Made by a program: the position numbers and the translations under genes. DNA of 39,409 nt, from positions 1 through 39,409 of the forward strand of contig JAKAWP010000009.1 of the NCBI GenBank assembly GCA_021816955.1. The letters are read 5' to 3'. The DNA is from Thermoplasmata archaeon (GTDB lineage Archaea; Thermoplasmatota; Thermoplasmata; Lutacidiplasmatales; UBA184). The notes under the pieces were generated by a model that was given only the letters and a program-made list of their open reading frames with translations, made no database searches and was not told the DNA's origin. Positions 1-8,100 of the stretch are shown here, piece by piece; the first letter of the stretch is position 1, and each line of letters starts with the position of its first letter.

Positions 1-866
1 TCTCCCTCCGCGGAGCGACACCAGCGCGCGAGACGAGGGAGAAAGACCGCGCCGGCCCAGACCGGCCAGAGGTAGTAATTCCAGTGCAGATAGGCGGCGC
101 CCGGCAGCGGGTACGAGGCGGGGCAGTTGGCGGCCGGCAGGACGAACGCCGTGCACACCACCGCGAACGCGGGGCCTTCGATCAGAAACGGGGTCAAGAA
201 CGCCACGGTGACGGCGACGGTGATCACGACGCTCCGCCACTGACGCCGCGTAGCGTAGTAAAGACCCATGAGGTACGGCGCGAACTGCTTGAAGCCGAAG
301 GAGAGATACTCGAGGACCTTCGACGACCGCCGTCCCGGCGCGGCGACCAAGGCAAAGGAGAGCAGGGCGATCGGGATCGGGTCGTTGAATCCGTTCGCGG
401 CGATCAGGGCGACCGACGGGCTCGACCAGACGAGGGCGCCCCACGGCTCCTTGCGAAGCGCATAGACGGAGGCCGCCCACGCCGCCAGCGAGAACGCCTT
501 GAACCCGGTCCCGCCGCCGGGAATCACCAGCAAGGTGCCGAGCGGAAGATAGACGAACGTCGATGTCGAGCGGAGCGTCGCGACGTACGGGGGCGGGTAC
601 CACTGGAACTGCTGGTACGTGAACGACAGCGTGTAGACGTACGGGTTGTGGCCCGCGAGCACGACGGCCAGCCACCGGGCTTGAGCGTACGGTTCGTCCG
701 TCCCGTTGTTCAAGATCCCCGTCGCCACGCTGAACACGCCGAGGACCAGCGAGGCCGTCGCCAGGTAGCGTAGGGCGCGCGCTCTCGGAAGGCCGGCCTG
801 CCGCACGATGAACGGGATCGCGAACGAGGCGAGGGTGGCTAGGTCGAGCCAGATCCCATACGGCAC
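1..866 (-). CDS. GT-C-like polytopic membrane protein, 3' end outside window
   Basis: The frame is open from a GTG at 866 to the window edge (288 codons, C-terminus missing). The translation is strongly hydrophobic, with many membrane segments. After the first segment comes NGTDEPYAQARW, then GHNPYVYT, then WYPPPYV. An early acidic pair followed by GxNPY and a YPPxY segment is typical of GT-C glycosyltransferases (GT39/GT87/DUF2029 type) that use polyprenyl-phosphate sugars. The later stretch NGFNDPIPIALLSFAL resembles the GT87 segment that precedes the conserved K-x-P. The gene at 36657-38483 has the same motif order, so the two look like paralogues. The start is uncertain: the in-frame stop lies only 52 nt upstream of the GTG, and no ATG is available. 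A weak TATA-like GATACTT lies about 30 bp upstream. The donor and acceptor cannot be told. Certain as a coding region, moderate as a glycosyltransferase. Confidence 0.72.
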   Translation of the reverse strand, partial: MPYGIWLDLATLASFAIPFIVRQAGLPRARALRYLATASLVLGVFSVATGILNNGTDEPYAQARWLAVVLAGHNPYVYTLSFTYQQFQWYPPPYVATLRSTSTFVYLPLGTLLVIPGGGTGFKAFSLAAWAASVYALRKEPWGALVWSSPSVALIAANGFNDPIPIALLSFALVAAPGRRSSKVLEYLSFGFKQFAPYLMGLYYATRRQWRSVVITVAVTVAFLTPFLIEGPAFAVVCTAFVLPAANCPASYPLPGAAYLHWNYYLWPVWAGAVFLPRLARWCRSAEG

Positions 867-1000
867 GCTGGCGATGACAACGATGAACTCGCCAAGTATC
901 GAACCCGACGTACGAGCTTACTCCCCCCTGCGAGATGCGCGAGCCGCCCGGGCCTCGCCCGATCCGACCCGCCGGGCGCTTGCGGATCCGCGGGGGCCGG

Positions 1001-1930
1001 TCATGCCCCGGAACGGTCCGAGGAGCGAACCTTCTCGAGAAACCTCTCGAGCCGTTCGAGGTAGGCGTCGCGTTCCTCCCAAAACGGAAGGTGCGAACTG
1101 TTCGGAAAGATCTCGAGTTCCGCCCCGGGAATCCCGTCCGCGATCTGGCGGGCCACCACCGGGGTCACCTCATCGTAGGCGCCCCCCGTCACGAGTGCCG
1201 GGACCCGTATCTCGCCCAGTCGATCGCTCTCGTCCCAACCGGCGATCGTCCCCACGACCGTGAACTCGTCGGGCCCGTTCATCAGTCCGTAGACGTCCGG
1301 GTTGATCTCTCGGAGCGTCTTCGCGAACCGCGGCGGGACCGGGTCGAGCCGGCACACGTGGCGCTGGTAGAACGCCGCCACGCCGCGCTCGTATTCCTCT
1401 CCGCTCGTCCGCCCTTCGGCCTGGCAGCGACGGATCGACTGTCGGATCGGCTCGGGCAGTTCGTCGATCAGACGGTTCATCTCGCGGACCGCGAGTGGAA
1501 CGCTGGCGACGCCCCCGGCGGTGATCAGGCTCCGCAATGAATCGGGGTGGCGAACCGCGAACGCGAGCGCGAGCAAGCCTCCGTAGCTCGACCCGAAAAG
1601 ATGGACACGCCCAAGCCCGAGGGCGAGCCGCACGTCCTCGACTTCCCGGACGTTGTGCTCCACGGTGAAGACCGACCGGTCGGCTGGCCGATCGGATCGG
1701 CCGCATCCGAGCTGGTCGATAAAGACGGTCCGGTACCCCCGTTCCGCGAGGTCGGCGATCGGCCGGAGGTACTCGTGGGTCGCTCCCGGACCCCCGTGGA
1801 GGCAGAGCAGCGTGCTCCGCCCGTCTCGGTCGATCCCGGCGGATCGATAGTACAGTCGGTATCCCGCGGCCGAAACGTGTCCCTCTTCGGTGGGGGTCGG
1901 CCACGAATCGTCAGGCGTGGCGTGGGGCAT
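1001..1930 (-). CDS. pip: proline iminopeptidase (alpha/beta hydrolase, peptidase S33)
   Basis: A 309-residue cytoplasmic hydrolase expected to release N-terminal proline or other residues from short peptides, as the tricorn-interacting factor F1 of Thermoplasma does. Visible motifs: HGGPG at 45-49 (oxyanion hole, the S33 hallmark), the nucleophile elbow GSSYGG with Ser115, an acid in GAYDEVTP and the catalytic His in NSSHLPFWEE near the C-terminus. The length fits the family (about 290-310). The frame is open far upstream, but ATG 1930 is chosen because homology begins just after it and a TATA-like TTAAGG lies about 27 bp upstream. It is divergent from the YkgJ-like gene with only 54 bp between them. 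It probably acts at the end of proteasome or tricorn peptide breakdown; a related aminopeptidase specificity is possible. Confidence 0.9.
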   Translation of the reverse strand: MPHATPDDSWPTPTEEGHVSAAGYRLYYRSAGIDRDGRSTLLCLHGGPGATHEYLRPIADLAERGYRTVFIDQLGCGRSDRPADRSVFTVEHNVREVEDVRLALGLGRVHLFGSSYGGLLALAFAVRHPDSLRSLITAGGVASVPLAVREMNRLIDELPEPIRQSIRRCQAEGRTSGEEYERGVAAFYQRHVCRLDPVPPRFAKTLREINPDVYGLMNGPDEFTVVGTIAGWDESDRLGEIRVPALVTGGAYDEVTPVVARQIADGIPGAELEIFPNSSHLPFWEERDAYLERLERFLEKVRSSDRSGA

Positions 1931-1953
1931 GGACGCCGGTGCCAAGGCCGGCC

Positions 1954-1962
1954 CGTTAAGGG
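1954..1962. promoter_or_regulatory. shared TATA-like core between two divergent genes
   Basis: CGTTAAGGG is the only AT-leaning stretch between the divergent genes. Its centre is about 27 bp from the ATG at 1930 on the minus strand and about 28 bp from the GTG at 1985 on the plus strand, which is the archaeal spacing for leaderless transcripts in both directions. It is a weak match to a TATA box, so confidence is limited. Confidence 0.4.
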
Positions 1963-1984
1963 CCTTTCGCCGTTGATCCCGGCC

Positions 1985-3043
1985 GTGAGCGGAACCGGCC
2001 CGAACCTCTCCCTCGACGCCACGTTGTTGCGGGGAGCCCGCTTTCACTGTCGACCCGATTGCGGACTCTGCTGCTTCACTTCGCCGCGTCTCGATCCGGT
2101 CGACCGGGCGCCGCTCCTCCGAGAGAGCCCCTACTCGCCGCTCTCCCGTGACGCCGAGGGCGGCTTGGCCGTTCCTTCTCGCCCTCACGGGGGCGCCTGT
2201 ATCCACCTCTCCGCGCTGCGGTGCCGGATCCACCGGGTGCGCCCGGGCGTCTGCCGACAGTTTCCGATCACGGTTCACCTCGGCCCTCGGGCCCAGGCGT
2301 CGCTCGTCCTCTCGTGCCCCGGTCTCGACGTCCAGGAGTTCCTGATGCACGACCCCGCCCCGGACGAACCGGAACCGCCGGGGCTCGTCCAGGAGCTCGA
2401 CACGGCTCGAGCGCGTCTCCGCCTCCGATTTACCCATTCAGACGAAGACCCGAGAGTCGGTTGGGAAGCCCGGCGTACGGCGGCGGTCCGGGCGGGTTGG
2501 TGGGAGGAACCGGAAGTCGTGCGGCGCAGCCTTCGCCCGAACCTCGAGCGACTCGCCCAGGCCCCTGGAGAGCCGCACGCCCTTCCATCGTCCCGGGACG
2601 GCTTCGAGTTCCTCCCTCTCACGTTCGACGGCCGAGCCGGACCGATCGCCTTCGCGTCGAGCGGGGCGACGTGGAGCCTTCTCGAGCTTTCCGCGGAGGG
2701 GGACCGGGTCAAGCGGATCGGAACCATCGTCCCCCGGATCTTGCCCATGACCGAAGGAGCCGGGCAGCTGTTGGCCCGCTACTTGGCCTACTGGTTGGAG
2801 CGCGATGACCTGTGGGGGATGCTGGCCGAATCGATATCGGAGGATCCGGTGCCGATATCGATGAATCGAGCGGCCGAGCGTGAGCTGCGTTCGATATCCG
2901 CGGATGTTCGGCTAAGGGCGAGCGCGCTACGGGCGAGCCGGAAACTTCCCGAGGGACCGCTCGGGGCCGACGAGATCGCGGCGGGAATCCGGGCAGCAGA
3001 CCTCGACCTGCTGGATCGGGACGGCTGGGGCGAACGGCTCTAG
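1985..3043 (+). CDS. YkgJ-type cysteine-cluster protein (putative Fe-S or zinc chelating)
   Basis: 352 residues. The N-terminal part has the YkgJ/UPF0153 pattern: FHCRPDCGLCCF (C-x3-C-x2-CC), then a Cys-x-His motif, then CRIHRVRPGVCRQFP, then LSCPG. This family binds a metal or Fe-S cluster through these cysteines; its reaction is unknown. The remaining roughly 230 residues contain no motif I recognise and look soluble. The frame is open for 438 nt upstream as the shadow of the opposite gene. GTG 1985 is chosen because it is about 28 bp from the TATA-like core at 1954-1962; a TTG at 1973 is the alternative. The gene stands alone, divergent from the peptidase. Confidence 0.78.
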   Translation: MSGTGPNLSLDATLLRGARFHCRPDCGLCCFTSPRLDPVDRAPLLRESPYSPLSRDAEGGLAVPSRPHGGACIHLSALRCRIHRVRPGVCRQFPITVHLGPRAQASLVLSCPGLDVQEFLMHDPAPDEPEPPGLVQELDTARARLRLRFTHSDEDPRVGWEARRTAAVRAGWWEEPEVVRRSLRPNLERLAQAPGEPHALPSSRDGFEFLPLTFDGRAGPIAFASSGATWSLLELSAEGDRVKRIGTIVPRILPMTEGAGQLLARYLAYWLERDDLWGMLAESISEDPVPISMNRAAERELRSISADVRLRASALRASRKLPEGPLGADEIAAGIRAADLDLLDRDGWGERL

Positions 3044-3222
3044 GGCCTCGCTTCCTGAGTGGGTCCGATAGGGGCCTTACCGGCCGGCCGAGCTGCCCGA
3101 GGATCGATTCGGAGGGACGCGGGCGGCCCCGGAGGCTGACGCGCGGATGAGATCGGGCCGGCGAGCGCACCGGCCGATCTGCCCTGTCGAAGGCATCGAG
3201 GGCCGGATCGGGGTTTCCTCGC

Positions 3223-3237
3223 TCCCCCGTAGGGGGA
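3223..3237 (+). repeat. perfect 6-bp hairpin with a 3-nt loop
   Basis: TCCCCC, loop GTA, GGGGGA. It lies 180 bp past the stop of the YkgJ-like gene and has no following T-run on either strand, so it does not look like a terminator. It may be part of a structured RNA or be chance in GC-rich DNA. Confidence 0.5.
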
Positions 3238-3419
3238 CTGACGAGTCAACGGCCCCTCCCTGGCTCCGAGCCGGGTGCCGGCACCAACCGGCACAGCGGC
3301 TCCAAGGTCCATCGAGCGCGGGAGTCGAACCGACGACAGTGGATTGGAGCCCGTCTCCCTCTCCGGGCGCCGGGGGAGTGGCTCTCCTTCATCCGAAGGC
3401 TGCGGCCCGGCCATCGATC

Positions 3420-3452
3420 GGCCGGCGCGCAACCATCTATTGTCGGCCGGCC
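3420..3452. repeat. 7-bp inverted repeat GGCCGGC/GCCGGCC
   Basis: The arms at 3420-3426 and 3446-3452 are perfect, and the 19-nt loop includes an unusually AT-rich patch (AACCATCTATTGT). AT-rich loops inside very GC-rich stems are common in folded RNAs of high-GC genomes. The function is unknown. Confidence 0.45.
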
Positions 3453-3630
3453 CAAGACTCGGGAGCGACCCGCCCAAGGGCTCTTCCACTGCCTCCGCTC
3501 CAATTGTCGGGAAATCCCCCTTGCGAAGAACGGAACCGGGGGCTCCACCGGTCTTTCCTGCCGTTCGCGGCGCCGGACCGAAAGACCGTCCCGCCAAGCC
3601 CTCGGACCATCAAGGCTGCCTATCACAACG

Positions 3631-3640
3631 GTTATCTTGG
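3631..3640 (+). promoter_or_regulatory. TATA-like box of the small winged-helix gene
   Basis: GTTATCTTGG is centred about 30 bp before the ATG at 3665, in an otherwise GC-rich stretch. The position fits a leaderless archaeal transcript. Confidence 0.4.
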
Positions 3641-3664
3641 GCGCCGGCTCCCCCGGGAAACCGT

Positions 3665-3889
3665 ATGCCGATCGAGGACGAGGTGAGCGCGAACGCGCTC
3701 AAGGTCTACAAGGCGATGAAGGAGCTCGGGATGGCGAGCGAAGAAAAGATGGGAACGGCCGAGCGGGTGACCCAAGCCGCCCGCCTCCCCAAGAACATGG
3801 TGCTGAACGCGCTCCAAGAGCTCCAGACGAAAGGGTTCGCCCGGCGAAAGGTACGGGAGAAGGCGGCCGGTTACTACCTCATCCGCTGA
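3665..3889 (+). CDS. small winged-helix DNA-binding protein
   Basis: 74 residues, almost entirely one predicted winged helix-turn-helix. Helices around residues 9-20 and 25-34 lead to RLPKNMVLNALQELQTKGF, a typical recognition-helix segment followed by a turn. The wing RRKVREKAAGYYL then ends the protein. The layout resembles single-domain MarR/PadR-like or TFE-like wHTH proteins of archaea, but the exact family is not recognisable. The start is ATG 3665; the longer upstream frame is low-complexity and has no homology signal. The last 11 bp overlap the 3' end of the convergent TFB gene. It has no effector domain, so it may be a simple regulator or chromatin-associated protein. Confidence 0.8.
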   Translation: MPIEDEVSANALKVYKAMKELGMASEEKMGTAERVTQAARLPKNMVLNALQELQTKGFARRKVREKAAGYYLIR

Positions 3890-4835
3890 CGGCCCTACCG
3901 GTTCCTCGGTTCGACGATCTTTCCAGCAACCGCTCGACTAGGCGGCTGGTCGACCGGAGCGTCACTTCGGTCACGGCGCCGACCCGGGCGACCTCCGCGC
4001 GAGTACGGTGCTCTCCACTGCGGTCGGCGGCGAGATAGATCAGCGCCGCCACGAGCCCGTGCGGGCTCAGACCGGAGAGCTCGGGATCCTGTTGCGCCAC
4101 GTCGAGCATCGCTTCGACTTGAGCTCGGACGACGGGAGAGAGCGCCAGCTCGTCGGCGTATCGTTGGAGGAAGACCTTGAGTCCGATCGCCGGAATCGTT
4201 TCCGGGAGGCCCCGCTGAAGCACCTTGAACGTCCGGCCGACCTCGAACCGCTTCGCTCCTACGGCCTCGGCCACCTCGCTCAGGGTCCTGGGAATGGCGT
4301 ACCGCCGGCACGCAGCGTATATCGCCGCCCCAACGGCGGCCGAAAGGCTCCGGCCGCGGTACAGCCCCGAGGAGCGGGCCATCACGAAGACGCGCTCGGA
4401 CTCTGTCCGCACGAGCGCCGGCAAAGAGAGCCGCTCCATCGCATTGGCGATCTCGGCTCGAGCCGGCGATCGCTCTAGGCCGTGGTCTAACGTGTGCCCG
4501 ATTTGCCGCTGCATGACGCGTCGCAGGTGCTGAAACGCGTAGCGACGCTGCCAATCGAGCCGCTTTCCCTGCCCGTCACGGGAGCCGACGAGCGTCGAGC
4601 CGAGTTCCCGATGGGGGCTACCGGGAAGAGCGAACGGACCGATGCCCCCGCCGGACGGTTCTTGCGAACGGTCGAGAGGGGGTGGCTGGGCTACGACTTC
4701 GGCGCTCTCGAAGACCAGACCGCAGCGGGCGCAGTGAACCTCCGAACGGAGCGCGTCGTGCACGCGACGAGCACTCCCGCACATCGGGCACGCCCCCGGC
4801 GAATCCGGACCCGTTTCTCCGCGTGTCCCGCTCAC
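3879..4835 (-). CDS. tfb: transcription initiation factor B (TFB), divergent form
   Basis: 318 residues. An N-terminal zinc ribbon (C16-x2-C19, C35-x2-C38, ending CARCG) is followed by a linker and two cyclin-fold repeats, roughly 110-205 and 210-305. The repeats are recognised by segments such as SLSAAVGAAIYAACRRYAIPRTLSEVAEAVG and SPHGLVAALIYLAADRSGEHRTRAEVARVGAVTEVTLRS. Known role: bridging TBP-bound promoter DNA to RNA polymerase. What is odd is the B-reader region: the usual R-x-G-x-P segment before the linker is not recognisable, and the linker (about 50-90) is rich in Gly, Pro and Ser. The start is GTG 4835, about 25 bp from a TATA-like TAAATAGT, so it is probably leaderless. It is probably one of several TFB paralogues and may serve a subset of promoters. 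Confidence 0.88.
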   Translation of the reverse strand: MSGTRGETGPDSPGACPMCGSARRVHDALRSEVHCARCGLVFESAEVVAQPPPLDRSQEPSGGGIGPFALPGSPHRELGSTLVGSRDGQGKRLDWQRRYAFQHLRRVMQRQIGHTLDHGLERSPARAEIANAMERLSLPALVRTESERVFVMARSSGLYRGRSLSAAVGAAIYAACRRYAIPRTLSEVAEAVGAKRFEVGRTFKVLQRGLPETIPAIGLKVFLQRYADELALSPVVRAQVEAMLDVAQQDPELSGLSPHGLVAALIYLAADRSGEHRTRAEVARVGAVTEVTLRSTSRLVERLLERSSNRGTGRAVSG

Positions 4836-4855
4836 GACCTTGACACGGGCACGTG

Positions 4856-4863
4856 ACTATTTA
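4856..4863 (-). promoter_or_regulatory. TATA box of the TFB gene
   Basis: On the minus strand it reads TAAATAGT, the only AT-rich octamer nearby, centred about 25 bp upstream of the GTG at 4835. This supports both the GTG start and a leaderless transcript. Confidence 0.6.
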
Positions 4864-5027
4864 GGCCTACGTCCAAACACCCGCGGTTCGAGGATCTCGG
4901 CACCTTCCGTTTCCTCGCAGCATCTTCGACTCTTCCTCCTTACCTCGGGGATGATATGACGGCTCTACCCGACTAATCCTTCCCGCGAGGCGTAGCCCCA
5001 CACGAAAGTGCGCTCCACCAAAACTCG

Positions 5028-5073
5028 AAAAAAAAAGGAATGAGGAAGGGGTTTCGGCGCCTTCAAGGGCGCC
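5028..5073 (-). terminator. hairpin plus T-run terminating the binding-protein gene
   Basis: Reading the minus strand after the stop at 5112: GGCGCCC, a short loop, GGCGCC (5073-5056), then a pyrimidine-rich stretch and nine consecutive T (5036-5028). In Archaea the T-run itself is the main termination signal; the stem may add to it. The position, 76 bp after the stop, fits a strong terminator for a highly expressed gene. Confidence 0.65.
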
Positions 5074-5111
5074 GCCGGTCGCCTCGCCGGTGAAACGGGC
5101 GCCCGAGCTAC

Positions 5112-8100
5112 CTACGTCCCTCCCGGTCCGCCGCCCGTCTTGGGCGCGGTCTCGCTAGGAGTCGTTGTGCTGTCCGGGTTCCAGCTCGTCGGGGCCGCGG
5201 GAGGCCGCCTCCGTCGCGCGCTGATCGTCGTGGCGAGGAAGACCAGGAACAGCACGGCGAACAGCCCGATCAGCCCGTAGGCGAGCGGGCTCAGGTACGT
5301 CGAGCTGGCCGATGTGGTCGTCGACGTCGAAGACCACGCAACGGTCGCGGCGGTCATCGACGAGCCGCTCACGGTTATTGTTCCGCCCGACGGGGTCGCA
5401 TACATCCCGGACGGACCCGCGGTCGTCCAGACGTAGACGCCGTTCGCGAGGGTGAAGTTAATCCAGGCGTTCCCCTTCGCGATCCCCGAGATCGGGGCCG
5501 TGCCGGCGCCCGACACCGTCACGCTCCACGTCTGACCGCTTGATAGGCCCCTCGCCACGAAGGTGACCGTGTACGTCACGATCAGCGACGTGAACGTCAC
5601 CGTCTGGCTCTGGGCCGATCCACTCACCGTGAGCGAGCCGCTCGCCGGGCTCGCGAGGAACCCGCTGATCGCGCCGACCGTGAACGGATACGTCCCGTTC
5701 GCCTCAGTAAAGATCAGCGTAGTCCCGGACGTCGAGAGCGTCGTCACGCCGAGCGTCACCTGCCAGGTCGTCCCGGCCGGTAGTCCCGTCTCCGTGAAGG
5801 TCACGGTGTAGAACCCGGCGCTCAACGTGAACGCGACGGGCTGCGCGAGCGCCGCCCCGTTCACCTTGAACGTTCCGTGGCTCGGTGTCGCCACCATGCC
5901 GGGGGTTGCCGACACGATGTAGCTAAACGTCCCGTTCTGCTCGAAGAAGACGAGCGAGCTCCCCGTCGTGCTGTAGGTCAGCCCCGACACGTTCACCGAC
6001 CAGACGGTCCCGAGCGTACCGGTCGCGGTGAACGTCACGGCGTAGGTCTTGTAGAGCGAGCTCGCGTACGTCAGCGTCACCGCTGCCGGGCCCGAACTCA
6101 CCGAGACCGTGCCGGCCGCGGGAGTCTTGTACCCACCGACCACGCCGGGCACGTAGCTGTACGTCCCGGCCGGGACGCCGAACGTCACGCTCGGGCCGGT
6201 AGTCGTGAACGAGCCGACGTTGACGACCGTCACCGACCACGGAGTTCCCGAGATCACACCGACCTGCGTGAACGTTACCGCATACGTCTGGCTCGGGAAC
6301 GGCGTGTAGGTGATCGCCACCGTCTGGGTCGTCGAGCTCGTCACGTTGACCGTGATCCGCCCGCTCGCCGGGGAGGCGCCATAGCCCGTCACGAAGCTCA
6401 CCGTGTAGTTGTACGCCCCGTTCGACAGCGGGACCGCCAAGCTGACGCCGGTCGTCGGGTACGTCTGACCCGCGACCGTCACCGACCACGTCGTTCCGCT
6501 GCGCAGTCCCGTCTCGTTGAAGTAGACGGTCTGCACGTTGCTCGCGTAGCCGATCGCGTACCACGGCTGGTCGCCGCCACCGCCAATCATCGGGTTCGTG
6601 TTGATCGTCGACGGGTTGATCCACGGCGCATACGAACCAACTACGTTCGCCTGCTCATACCAGACGTACAGCGCGAGGTTGTTCAGGATGTGCTCGATCA
6701 GGTTGAAGTTCAGGGTCCGCTGGTAGCCGACCGGGAGCGAGCCCGTCACGCTCTGCCAGTACTGCGACACCTGGTAGGCGATGCCTTGACACGCGTTCGC
6801 GATCGCCGTCTGGTGCGCCCAGTAGAGCAGGTTCGCGTAGCTTTGCACCGCCGCGTGTCCGCAGACGCTCACCTGGTTGTACTGCGGAGCCGCCAGCGCC
6901 TGGTAGACCGCGTCCCCGTAGGTGTACGTCGCGTTCGGCGCCGCCATCGGAACCATGTAGTCCGTCGGATCCGGATAGTCGGGCGCCCACCCGAGGTTGT
7001 AGTACGGCAGTGGGCTGTTACCCGGCGAGCTCGCCAGGCTGTCGACGACGAGCTGCGTAAACGTCAAGTCGAACGAGTACGGCTGGAGCGCCCCACCCGT
7101 CAGATTCTTGATCTCCGCGTCGTACAGCGAGAGCATCTCGTCGAGCGAGGTCGCTCCCTGCTGCCCGATGACCGGGAAGTAGCAGGGAGACGCTGACGTA
7201 CAGTTCGCGAGCTGCGGGTCATAGTACGGCGATCCCTTGGTCGTCGCCTGGGCCCACCACCAGCCCGCGCTCCCGTTCACGTTCGGGTTCGCGACCGGGT
7301 CCGTGTTCGGGAACGAAACGTTGTACGGATAGTAGTTCCCCATGAACTTCGGAATCGGTCCACCGGTGTTGAAGCCGTAGTTCACCCCATCGATCGTGTT
7401 GATCGTCTGGTTAATCGTGGTGTACGGCCACGCCCGAGTCAGGAAGTTGCGGAGCCCGTTGTTCGCAAAGAACGTGCTCGGGATGTTCGCCTTGCCGACC
7501 GGGTCAATCGCCTTCTCCGCCGTGACGTTAAACATCAGGTCGAACGGCAGGAAGAAGATGCTCAGGCTCGGCGCCGTGTAGATGCCGATCTTACCTTCCT
7601 GCTGAAGCTGGAGCAGGATCGAAGTGTCCGTCTGCAGGATGCCGGCGAAGTCCGCCTGCCCCGCCGTGTACTCTTGGATGCCAACTTGGTCGTTCGGCTC
7701 CCAATAGACGTTTACCGTCGAGGGGTACGAACCAGGGGCCGGCTCACAGTTCGGCACACCGGCGCAGTTCGGCTGGGCGTACGCGGGGTTCGCCTTCAGC
7801 ACGTAGCCGACCGCCTTCGAGATGTACGCGGTGTAGTACGGGCCGGAGCCGACGAGCTTGAACTGAACGCTCGGCTGGATCGCCGGCGTGTTCAGCGCCA
7901 GCAACTGGAAACTGTCCCAATACGTGGGGCTCATCGCGGCCACGGCCGCCTGGAACGACGATTGCGTCGTGCTCGTCGCGTTTCCCGGGAGGAGGCACGG
8001 TCCGTCCCCGTTCGCCGCGTGCGTTCCAGGGAAGCCCGGAACTCCCGCCCCCATGTAGGTGAACCAGCCGCACGGCTCAATGCCGGCCCCGAGCGGGTCG

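Larger units (their letters stand above)
3044..3664. other. 621-bp gap without a convincing gene; inverted repeats
   Basis: The open frames here have no recognisable motif and their composition is unlike the neighbouring genes. Two clear hairpins are present: TCCCCC-GTA-GGGGGA at 3223-3237 and GGCCGGC/GCCGGCC arms at 3420-3426 and 3446-3452. A tRNA-like patch on the minus strand (GGTTCGACT near 3321-3329 and CTCCAAT near 3342-3348) lacks matching acceptor and D arms. RNase P RNA and SRP RNA signatures were looked for and not found. The 3' end contains the promoter of the small gene at 3665. It could hold an unrecognised structured RNA. Confidence 0.4.
4836..5111. other. 276-bp intergenic region: TFB promoter and a terminator
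   Basis: It contains the TATA-like box of the TFB gene at its left end and, at its right end, a stem followed by a T-run that ends the large binding-protein gene. Between them (about 4870-5020) I see no gene. One stretch, GGATGATATGA near 4950, loosely recalls a C box, but no D box accompanies it. Confidence 0.5.

Noticed and set aside
84-773. A 229-codon plus-strand open frame at the left end
   Set aside because: Its product is Arg/Gly-rich low complexity, while the opposite strand encodes a clear membrane protein over the same bases.
3237-3260. CTGACGA resembling the hammerhead ribozyme core
   Set aside because: No GAAA partner and no flanking stems in the right places; a seven-base match is expected by chance.
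3315-3350. tRNA-Trp-like patch on the minus strand (CTCCAAT loop and GGTTCGACTCC)
   Set aside because: The distance between the two elements is too short for a variable loop plus a 5-bp T-stem, the anticodon stem does not pair, and no matching acceptor or D arm is found.
3044-3664. RNase P RNA or SRP RNA in the gap
   Set aside because: The highly conserved GAGGAAAGUC and ACAGAA elements of RNase P and the GGAAGGGAGCAG region of SRP RNA are not present on either strand.
4945-4960. C-box-like GGATGATATGA in the TFB upstream region
   Set aside because: No D box or guide-length spacing follows, so a C/D box RNA is not supported.
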